DNA from: Zeimonas sp041678445 | GTDB lineage: Bacteria; Pseudomonadota; Gammaproteobacteria; Burkholderiales; Burkholderiaceae_E | Assembly: GCA_041678445.1 (NCBI GenBank) | Contig: JBAYOD010000016.1 | Coordinates: 1 to 25,665 of the forward strand | Length of the DNA: 25,665 bases | Reading direction: 5' to 3' | In this document: positions 1 through 5,692 of the stretch, in pieces | How the letters are laid out: each line of letters opens with the position of its first letter | Position numbering within the stretch: the stretch's first letter is position 1 | Made by a program: the position numbers and the translations under genes | Notes under the pieces: model-generated | The model's input: only the letters and a program-made list of their open reading frames with translations | Told to the model about the DNA's origin: nothing | Databases searched by the model: none

Positions 1-1
1 C

Positions 2-379
2 GATGGCGAGCACATCCGCGCCATCGTGCGTTCCTACGACATCAATGAAATGTTGGGCACCAAGACACGGGCGCTCATGCAGCGCGAGCAGGGGCGCGAT
101 CTGTTCGACCTCTTCCATGCCTGGCAGCTCAGCGAGGCCAGGACCACGCCCTATCCGGTGGACGGCGCCAAGGCCATGGAAGCCTTCGCCTGGTATCTGG
201 ACAAGGAAGGAACCCACATGGGCCGCGACGAGGCCAACGCACTGCTCGATGTCAGACTGCGCAAAGCGGCCTTCCGTCGGGACATGGACACGCTGCTACG
301 GCCGGGATTGCCGAAGTTCGACGTGGATGAGGGGGCAACGGTTGTACGAGATGCTTTTCTCAGGCATCTGAAGCCATAG
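2..379 (+). CDS. AbiEii/AbiGii-type nucleotidyltransferase toxin, 3' part
   Basis: The frame is open from the left edge, so the start and the nucleotidyltransferase core lie outside the window. What remains is the C-terminal ~125 residues. It contains LGTKTRAL followed by QREQGRDLFDLFHAW, the Lys/Arg...Arg-Asp-x-Phe-Asp pattern typical of AbiEii-family (type IV toxin-antitoxin) proteins. The family transfers nucleotides to tRNA or other targets and is normally preceded by an AbiEi antitoxin gene; that gene would be off the left side. The reading frame ends cleanly at a TAG, with no frameshift in the visible part. Whether the gene is intact cannot be judged here. Confidence 0.8.
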   Translation, partial: DGEHIRAIVRSYDINEMLGTKTRALMQREQGRDLFDLFHAWQLSEARTTPYPVDGAKAMEAFAWYLDKEGTHMGRDEANALLDVRLRKAAFRRDMDTLLRPGLPKFDVDEGATVVRDAFLRHLKP

Positions 380-400
380 GCCGAACTATCGGCATAGAGG

Positions 401-418
401 CCGGTCCTCCCGGACCGG
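401..418. terminator. Small GC-rich hairpin after the AbiEii gene
   Basis: A 7-bp inverted repeat (CCGGTCC / GGACCGG) with a 4-nt loop lies 22 nt after the AbiEii stop. There is no T-tract on either side, so it is at best a weak or Rho-assisted terminator. It could also be a leftover of the adjacent intron relic. Confidence 0.3.
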
Positions 419-445
419 ACCTCTGCCACACCACCCGGCATCGCC

Positions 446-577
446 GCACCAGCCGCAACACGGCCTTATCGTCGATTCGTCTGGGCAACCGATCCATCAG
501 GATATCGTGATCGACCCGGTCGAAGAATTTCTCCAGATCCACGTCTACAACGACCCGGTATCCCCGACGAGTGCCGC
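446..577 (-). pseudogene. Group II intron reverse transcriptase/maturase relic
   Basis: On the minus strand one frame reads GYRVVVDVDLEKFFDRVDHD and continues ILMDRLPRRIDDKAVLRLVRR. This is the RT palm region around the first catalytic aspartate of group II intron-encoded proteins (LDLEKFFDRVNHD in the family). Homology begins near 577 and fades near 446. About 45 residues remain of a protein usually longer than 400 aa, with no start, no maturase domain and no recognisable intron RNA around it. It is therefore a non-functional relic. It marks an old intron insertion next to the PIN toxin gene, whose last codons overlap it in another frame. Confidence 0.75.
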
Positions 578-1048
578 CGACTTCCAGCGACGCACAACGA
601 CAGCCACTGCCGTTGGGGGTAGACGGCGAGCGAACGCGGCGAGGTACTCGCCGACCGTCTGGATCAGCACCCCGCCCGTAAGCTCGGGCTGGTTCATATG
701 CGAACCAAAGTCGCGCAGATCACCGGTCAGCAGATGCGTGGCCTTCGATGCATGGGCCGCAGCCCAGATCGGCAGATCCTTGGCAGGCAGATCGAGCCGC
801 AACCGTGCTGCCGCCGGTTGCGCAACCACCTGCAAGTTCGTCACCAGCGCCGCCAGGTCATCGGCTGCGCGCGGCAGTTTGGCGACCAGGTTGCGGCGGG
901 CCTCCTCGATGGCATAGGCGCTCGACAGCAGACGCCAGGGTGAGGCAGCGCCACGGCTTTGCTGCACCTGGAACAGGAACGCCGCCTTGCCCTGCGGCCG
1001 ATGTGCGGCAGTGAACAGGACGCTGGCATCGAGAAACAGGCTATCCAC
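545..1048 (-). CDS. PIN-domain toxin (VapC-like ribonuclease)
   Basis: A 167-aa PIN-domain protein, expected to be a metal-dependent ribonuclease toxin. The conserved acidic residues are visible: D7 in LFLDASVL, E48/E49 in AIEEARRNL, D91 in LPAKDLPIWAAAHA and D110 in LLTGDLRDFG. The start is a GTG that overlaps the antitoxin stop by 8 nt, as usual for translationally coupled toxin-antitoxin pairs. The PIN fold probably ends near VGEYLAAF (about residue 138). The remaining ~30 residues run into sequence with out-of-frame similarity to the group II intron RT relic, and the TAG stop lies inside that relic. The native C-terminus may therefore have been replaced. The target RNA is unknown. Confidence 0.8.
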   Translation of the reverse strand: MDSLFLDASVLFTAAHRPQGKAAFLFQVQQSRGAASPWRLLSSAYAIEEARRNLVAKLPRAADDLAALVTNLQVVAQPAAARLRLDLPAKDLPIWAAAHASKATHLLTGDLRDFGSHMNQPELTGGVLIQTVGEYLAAFARRLPPTAVAVVVRRWKSAALVGDTGSL

Positions 1049-1334
1049 GCCGCTTCCGGCGTTGCCCTCGAGCCGGTTCGTGCAGGTCTGCCCTCACCAG
1101 CAAGGCCTCCCGCTCTCCGGGCTGGAACTCGTCGGCGCGAGCCCATTGCCGTACCTCCGCATCGGACCAGACCTCGGTTTCGACCACCATGGCCAGGGTC
1201 AGCACGATGCGACCGTCCCTCTGCTCCGCCGTGACAATGGCATTGCCATCAAGCCCCAGTGCCTGACGCATGGCGGCAGGCAGCGTGATCTGCCCTTTGC
1301 TCGATACGAATAGATTTTCTTTCTTCTTGGCCAT
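1041..1334 (-). CDS. AbrB/MazE-type (SpoVT-AbrB) antitoxin
   Basis: A 97-aa protein starting MAKKKENLFVSSKGQITLPA, then AMRQALGLDGNAIVTAEQRDG. This is the swapped-hairpin AbrB DNA-binding fold (SSKGQITLP is its signature) over residues 8-50. The acidic second half (SDAEVRQWARADEF) is the likely toxin-binding tail. It sits directly upstream of the PIN toxin and overlaps it by 8 nt, so the two form a VapBC-like pair. Autorepression of its own promoter is expected from the family. The promoter would lie over the TetR relic at about 1335-1420; no clear operator was picked out there. Start ATG at 1334; no strong Shine-Dalgarno was identified. Confidence 0.85.
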   Translation of the reverse strand: MAKKKENLFVSSKGQITLPAAMRQALGLDGNAIVTAEQRDGRIVLTLAMVVETEVWSDAEVRQWARADEFQPGEREALLVRADLHEPARGQRRKRRG

Positions 1335-1340
1335 CAGCTC

Positions 1341-1511
1341 CTGGCGCGGCGTGCCGCCTCAGCGCTCATCCGGAATCGCCCGCCTGCGGCCGTACTGGCG
1401 CGGTTCCTGTTGAATGGCTGGGAGGGCGCACTGCTGCGGATGCGTGTGGAGCAAAACGATACGCCGCTGAATGAATTCACCGCGGTGGTCTTCGGATCGC
1501 TGCTTGCTTGA
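1341..1511 (+). pseudogene. TetR-family regulator, C-terminal relic
   Basis: A plus-strand frame ending in TGA at 1509-1511 reads ARFLLNGWEGALLRMRVEQN, then DTPLNEF and a short tail. The pattern FLL-x-x-WEGALLRM(R/K)VE...PL-x-F is the end of the ligand-binding domain of a common TetR subfamily. The frame opens only at 1314, directly against the start of the AbrB antitoxin, so the HTH and most of the protein are missing. Insertion of the toxin-antitoxin/intron segment or a deletion probably removed the 5' part. Confidence 0.6.
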
Positions 1512-1570
1512 ACCACGGGGGAGAGAGAATGATGGATCCCCCGGGATCGCTCTGCACTGAAGATGCCGCG

Positions 1571-1591
1571 TCCTGCTCCACGTGAGCAGGA
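1571..1591. repeat. 8-bp inverted repeat upstream of the LacI gene
   Basis: TCCTGCTC and GAGCAGGA flank a 5-nt loop (CACGT), 140 nt before the LacI-family start. It is the only clear symmetry in the 1512-1732 spacer. It could be an operator or a transcript hairpin. It does not resemble the palindromes found upstream of the sulfatase. No other gene or RNA is recognised in this spacer. Confidence 0.35.
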
Positions 1592-1732
1592 TCTGGCCGG
1601 CAAGGCCCGTGGCGTTCCCATGTCCCGTAACATCGCCCTTCGGAAGGGACCTTGAAGACTGCCGATGGCAAGCTGCCGGCAGCGGGAGGAACCCGCTGTA
1701 TCGTCCGCCAATGATCTGTGAGAGGTAGGCCA

Positions 1733-2791
1733 GTGCGAAAGCCTTCGGGCCAGCGCCCCCGAGGCGTCACCTTGTCCGATGTGGCCCTGGCTGCAGGCGT
1801 TGCCAGATCGACGGCTTCTCGCGTGCTCAGCGGCACCGCGTCGCGGATCGCCGCAGACACCCGCGCCCGCGTCGTGCAGTGCGCCCAGACCCTCGGCTAT
1901 TCGCCCAATCCGATGGCCAGGGGCCTGCGCACCGCACGCTCCTACACCATCGGCATCGGCATCCCCCAACTCGAGAATCCGGTGTTCTCGGAGATGATCC
2001 GGGGAGCGGTCAGGGCTGCCCGCGAGCTCGGCTACTGGGTGCTCATCACCTACTACAACGAGTCCGGCTCGGAGTCATCCGAGGCCTCCGGGTACGAGCA
2101 TCTGGCCCGGGTGAACCAGGTGGACGGGCTGATCGTCGCCACGATGGAGGACGACACCCCGCTGGCCCAGACCCTGGAACGCATTTCGCTGCCGTTCGTG
2201 GTGCTCAATCGCAAGCTGAAATCGGTAGCCAACCACGTGGCCTGCGACAGCTACGCCGCCGCCCGGATCGCCACCGAGCATCTGCTTTCGCTGGGACACG
2301 TCCGGATCGCCCACCTGGGGGGACGTGCTGCGGGCTTCAACAGCAGCCGCCGGCTGGCAGGCTACCGGGAGGCGCTGGAAAGGCACGGCATCGCGTTCGA
2401 CCCCGAACTCGTGATTCATGCCGGATACAGTGCGGAGGGCGGCTCCAGCGCCATGCGGGAACTGCTCGAGCGCAATACCGGCGCCACCGGCCTCGTCGCC
2501 GCCACGACGGTGGTGGCCGCCGGCGCGCTGAGCGTGCTGCACGCGGCCGGCGTCCGGGTGCCGGAGGCCTTCTCCATCGTGGGCATCCAGGACGTCGCGC
2601 TGGCCAGCATGCTGTTCCCCACCCTGACCGCGGTGCGCATGCCTCTCGAGGAAATGGGCGAGCGCGGCGTCCGGGGTCTGGTCGGCCTCATCAACGGCGA
2701 CTGCGATCAGGTCGCGGCAATCCTTCCGCCAGTGGGATTGATCGTGCGTGAGTCGAGTGCCCCGCCTGCGGCCCCGCCCGGCCGACACTGA
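1733..2791 (+). CDS. LacI-family transcriptional regulator
   Basis: A 352-aa regulator. Residues 11-31 (GVTLSDVALAAGVARSTASR) form the LacI helix-turn-helix, followed by the hinge region (YSPNPMARGLRT, about residues 56-67). The periplasmic-binding-like effector domain starts at YTIGIGIPQLENPVFSEM and contains the LGHVRIAHLGG and SIVGIQDVALASMLFP blocks. I chose GTG 1733 because AGAGG lies 7 nt upstream; the in-frame GTG at 1718 has no such site. The gene lies just upstream of the sulfatase cluster on the same strand, and the spacer carries palindromes of exactly the LacI-family type. It is therefore the likely local regulator, probably a repressor. The effector is unknown but presumably the cluster substrate or an intermediate. 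Confidence 0.92.
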   Translation: MRKPSGQRPRGVTLSDVALAAGVARSTASRVLSGTASRIAADTRARVVQCAQTLGYSPNPMARGLRTARSYTIGIGIPQLENPVFSEMIRGAVRAARELGYWVLITYYNESGSESSEASGYEHLARVNQVDGLIVATMEDDTPLAQTLERISLPFVVLNRKLKSVANHVACDSYAAARIATEHLLSLGHVRIAHLGGRAAGFNSSRRLAGYREALERHGIAFDPELVIHAGYSAEGGSSAMRELLERNTGATGLVAATTVVAAGALSVLHAAGVRVPEAFSIVGIQDVALASMLFPTLTAVRMPLEEMGERGVRGLVGLINGDCDQVAAILPPVGLIVRESSAPPAAPPGRH

Positions 2792-2806
2792 CCGAAGACC
2801 GATGGC

Positions 2807-2834
2807 CACACCGGGTTGTTGACAGCCCGGTGTG
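2807..2834. repeat. 9-bp inverted repeat after the LacI gene
   Basis: CACACCGGG and CCCGGTGTG flank a 10-nt loop that contains the -35 TTGACA of the following promoter. It may be a weak terminator for the regulator gene (no T-run) or a second protein-binding site over the promoter. Confidence 0.4.
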
Positions 2835-2847
2835 ATGCGCCGAGAAT
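2819..2847 (+). promoter_or_regulatory. Sigma-70-type promoter of the sulfatase cluster
   Basis: A perfect -35 hexamer TTGACA (2819-2824) is followed after 17 nt by GAGAAT (2842-2847), a 4/6 match to the -10 consensus. Transcription would start near 2854, immediately before the 20-bp palindrome at 2858, a classic arrangement for repression. The leader to the ATG at 2958 would be about 100 nt. Confidence 0.55.
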
Positions 2848-2857
2848 GGCTTCTCGA

Positions 2858-2877
2858 TTGCGCAATCGATTGCGCAA
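2858..2877. promoter_or_regulatory. LacI-family operator O1, perfect 20-bp palindrome
   Basis: TTGCGCAATCGATTGCGCAA is a perfect dyad centred on CG (2867/2868). It fits the general LacI/PurR-family operator pattern, with a central CpG flanked by AAT/ATT arms. It lies 67 nt after the LacI-family gene, over or just after the predicted transcription start of the sulfatase cluster. Confidence 0.75.
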
Positions 2878-2891
2878 CGCAATATCAGAAA

Positions 2892-2907
2892 GCGCAATCG
2901 ATTGTTC
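2892..2907. promoter_or_regulatory. LacI-family operator O2, imperfect copy
   Basis: GCGCAATCGATTGTTC repeats the core of O1. One half-site is identical and the other is degenerate. Its centre (2899/2900) is 32 bp from the O1 centre, close to three helical turns, so two dimers could bind on the same DNA face. Confidence 0.65.
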
Positions 2908-2957
2908 ATCCGTATCACTGCGAGATCCAGGCATACGCCGGCTGCCCCGAGGAGAGC

Positions 2958-4547
2958 ATGACTGCAACCACGTCGCCCCCGAACATCCTGCTCGTCATGG
3001 TGGACGAACTCGCCCCCCAGGCCACGCCCATCCATGGCCATCCGATCGTGCAGGCTCCCCACCTGGCGCGTCTGGCGACGCAGAGCGTGGTTTTCGACAA
3101 CGCGTACACCAACTCCCCACTGTGCGCGCCTGCGCGGGCGGTGATGCTCACGGGACAGCTGGCGCCGTCCATCGGTGCCTGGGACAACGCCTCGGAGCTG
3201 CCGGCTTCCATCCCGACCCTCGCCCACTACCTGCGGCACCTGGGCTACGAAACCAGCCTGTGCGGGAAGATGCATTTCATCGGGCCGGACCAGCTCCATG
3301 GTTACGAGGAACGGCTGACTACCGATATCTACCCCGCCAATTTCGCGTGGACGGCGAACTGGTCCCTGCCGGCGGATGCGCCCAATCCGGCCGGCATCTC
3401 GATGCGCCCGGTGGTCGAGGCCGGACCTTGCGTGCGGAACATGCAGATCGACTACGACGACGAGGTCGAATACGAAGCAGCCAGGAAGCTGTATGACCTG
3501 GCGCGCCGCGGCGAAGGCGCGCGGCCGTTCTTCCTCACGGTTTCGTTCACGCAGCCGCACCCGCCATTCGTCACGGATCAGCGGAACTGGGATCGCTACG
3601 CGAACGAAGAAATCGATCTGCCGCGGGTGCCCCCCATTCCCCTGGCCGAACTGGACGTGGCCAGCCGCAGCCTCTACTACAACCACCGCCGCGACCGGTA
3701 CACGATCACCGACGACCATGTGCGCAACGCCCGGCGCGCCTACTACGGAATGATCAGTTGCGTGGACGAGAAGCTCGGCCATCTGCTGGCAGTCCTCGAG
3801 GAGACCGGGCAAGCCGACAACACCGTCGTCGTGTTCACCTCCGACCACGGCGAGATGCTGGGCGAGCGGGGCATGTGGCTCAAGATGACCATGTTCGAAT
3901 ACGCGGTCCGCATACCGCTGGTGATCCGGTATCCGGGCCGGATGGCGGCACGCCGGGTGGCCCGGAACGTGTCGCTCGTCGATCTGCTGCCCACGCTTCT
4001 CGATATCGCCAGCGATGGCCACCCGCCGCAGTTGGCGGACCGCTGCGATGGCCGGTCGATGCGCCGCCTGCTGCTGACCGGGGCGGATGCCGGCTGGCCG
4101 GACACCGTCATCTCCGACTTCAGTGCCGGCGGCGTGCCAGGCCCGATCCGCATGGTCAAGCGCGGGGCGCACAAGTACATCCACCTGGCGGGACGCGATT
4201 CGCTGCTGTTCGACCTGGACAGCGATCCGGACGAACTGACCAACCTGGCGGGAACCGCTGCCGCCGGTCAGCTCGAAGCGGAACTCAGCGCCATCGCATT
4301 CGCCGGCTACGACCCGATCGACGTCGAGCGCCAGGTGCGCGCAAGCCAGCGGCGAAGGTTGTTCATCAAGGGCGTGGACGAGCAATCGGCCATGGCCGGC
4401 AACTGGAGCTTCGTCGCCCGGCCGGGTGACGACGCAAGGTTCGTGCGCGGCAGCGGCCTGGCGGGCGGCGAGCATGCCACGAAGGCACGTGCCAGGTACC
4501 CCTACGTCGAACCTGCCAGGGAAACCCCGCCGCCAGGGAAGGCCTGA
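2958..4547 (+). CDS. Type I sulfatase, choline-sulfatase (BetC)-like
   Basis: A 529-aa alkaline-phosphatase-superfamily sulfatase that hydrolyses a sulfate ester. C56-A-P-A-R60 (in SPLCAPARAVMLTG) is the C-x-P/A-x-R motif whose Cys becomes formylglycine. Metal ligands are D16 in the first strand and the TSDHGEMLGERG block. The segments GKMHFIGPDQLHGYEERLTT and DYDDEVEYEAARKLYDLARR, and the length, match the BetC subfamily. The C-terminal tail, which completes the choline site in BetC, looks different, and no choline or betaine-aldehyde dehydrogenase is nearby, so choline sulfate is not assured as substrate. There is no signal peptide, so it is cytoplasmic. The start at 2958 is supported by GAGGAG 2 nt upstream of the spacer; an upstream in-frame ATG at 2832 would overlap the promoter and operators. 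First gene under LacI-type control. Confidence 0.9.
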   Translation: MTATTSPPNILLVMVDELAPQATPIHGHPIVQAPHLARLATQSVVFDNAYTNSPLCAPARAVMLTGQLAPSIGAWDNASELPASIPTLAHYLRHLGYETSLCGKMHFIGPDQLHGYEERLTTDIYPANFAWTANWSLPADAPNPAGISMRPVVEAGPCVRNMQIDYDDEVEYEAARKLYDLARRGEGARPFFLTVSFTQPHPPFVTDQRNWDRYANEEIDLPRVPPIPLAELDVASRSLYYNHRRDRYTITDDHVRNARRAYYGMISCVDEKLGHLLAVLEETGQADNTVVVFTSDHGEMLGERGMWLKMTMFEYAVRIPLVIRYPGRMAARRVARNVSLVDLLPTLLDIASDGHPPQLADRCDGRSMRRLLLTGADAGWPDTVISDFSAGGVPGPIRMVKRGAHKYIHLAGRDSLLFDLDSDPDELTNLAGTAAAGQLEAELSAIAFAGYDPIDVERQVRASQRRRLFIKGVDEQSAMAGNWSFVARPGDDARFVRGSGLAGGEHATKARARYPYVEPARETPPPGKA

Positions 4548-4572
4548 ACGGGCTCCCCGGAAAGTGCAATCA

Positions 4573-4604
4573 GCGATCGCCGTCGCGTGCGCCAGGGCGA
4601 TCGC
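4573..4604. repeat. Intercistronic 9-bp inverted repeat
   Basis: GCGATCGCC and GGCGATCGC flank a 14-nt loop between the first sulfatase and the binding-protein gene. A transcript hairpin here could stabilise the upstream message or attenuate read-through. No T-run follows. The rest of the 158-nt spacer shows only the Shine-Dalgarno of the next gene. Confidence 0.4.
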
Positions 4605-4705
4605 GACCACCCGTGCCCCCCGTGCGCACTCATGAAGCGGCCCAGCCGCAACGGTGCTTCCAGGCACCGGCCGTCTCTCAGAGACACCCGACCAAGGAGA
4701 CTCGA

Positions 4706-5692
4706 ATGAACGCCTCATCCACCCTTCGGCGCCTGCTGGGCAGTACCTTGTGCACGCTGGCGCTGGCCGTTCCAGGCCCCGCAGCCGCGCAGAACTGGCC
4801 CGAGCGGGCAATCACCATCGTGATGCCCTACGCGGCTGGCGGAGCCACGGACGTCGCCGTCAGAGACATCGCCCGAACGATGTCCGACATCCTCGGCCAG
4901 CCGATCGTCATCGACAACAAGCCCGGCGGCGGAGCCACCATCGGAGCGCAGGCAGTCGCGCGCGCCAAGCCGGATGGCTACACCCTGCTCACCGGCGTCG
5001 TTGCCAACATGGTCACCAATCCGCTGCTGATGCCCGCGGTGCCCTACGATCCGCTGAAGGCGTTCTCGGCGGTGTCCCTGCTCAGCGCCAATCCGCTGAT
5101 CCTCGTCGCCTCGAAGCAATCCGGCATCAACTCGCTGGACGAGGCCATCAGCTTCGCCCGGGCCAATCCCGGTTCGCTTGCGATCGCGTCATACGGGAAC
5201 GGGACGCCTTCGCACCTGGCTATCGAGCTTCTGCAGACCACGGCGAAAATCGAGGTCACCCATGTCCCCTACAATGGCTCGGCGGCAGCGGCCCTGGACG
5301 TGCTGGGCGGACGGATCCCCTTGTTGATGGACATCCTGCCCGCGCAGTTGACCAACCTGGAAAGCGGCCGGGTCGTGGGCCTGGCGCTCGGGCAGGCAAA
5401 CCGTTCCGAGCTGGCCCCTCAGGTGCCCACCTTCGATGAAGTGGGCCTGAAGAAATTCGAGGCGACCACCTGGTTCGGTCTGCTCGCCCCGGCGGGCACG
5501 CCTTCCGACGTGATCGCCAGGCTGAACGCGGCGGTCCGGCAAGCCCTGTCGGACCCGGCCCTGCGCAAGTCCATGATGACTCGCGGTACGGTACCGAGTC
5601 CGACGACGGCCGAGGAATTCCGGGATTTCATCCAGCGCGACTATGACAAGTGGGGCACCGTGATCACGAACTCGGGGATCAAGCTCAAATGA
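4706..5692 (+). CDS. Bug/TctC-type tripartite tricarboxylate transporter solute-binding protein
   Basis: A 328-aa periplasmic binding protein of the Bug (TctC) family. Residues 1-28 form a signal peptide (RRLLGSTLCTLALAVPGPAAA, cleaved before QNWPER). The mature start WPERAITIVMPYAAGGATD and the loop IVIDNKPGGGATIGAQAVA are hallmark Bug blocks; YDPLKAF and VPYNGSAAAALDVLGGRI follow. It would capture an anionic substrate for a TctAB-type permease. No tctA or tctB is in the window, as is common for orphan Bug genes. Start ATG 4706 has AAGGAGA 5 nt upstream. Its stop overlaps the next sulfatase start (ATGA), so it is translated in one operon with it. This suggests the ligand is the organosulfate or its product. 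Confidence 0.93.
   Translation: MNASSTLRRLLGSTLCTLALAVPGPAAAQNWPERAITIVMPYAAGGATDVAVRDIARTMSDILGQPIVIDNKPGGGATIGAQAVARAKPDGYTLLTGVVANMVTNPLLMPAVPYDPLKAFSAVSLLSANPLILVASKQSGINSLDEAISFARANPGSLAIASYGNGTPSHLAIELLQTTAKIEVTHVPYNGSAAAALDVLGGRIPLLMDILPAQLTNLESGRVVGLALGQANRSELAPQVPTFDEVGLKKFEATTWFGLLAPAGTPSDVIARLNAAVRQALSDPALRKSMMTRGTVPSPTTAEEFRDFIQRDYDKWGTVITNSGIKLK

Noticed and set aside
2958..4547. Calling the first sulfatase a true choline sulfatase and the cluster a betaine pathway
   Set aside because: The core is BetC-like, but the C-terminal tail differs and there are no choline or betaine-aldehyde dehydrogenases, while kinase, GlpD-like and AGPS-like genes point to a glycerol-type product.
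2691..4811. A 706-codon open frame on the minus strand opposite the first sulfatase
   Set aside because: It is a GC-bias shadow. The plus strand encodes a clear sulfatase with catalytic motifs, and the antisense product has no recognisable motifs and extreme Arg/His content.
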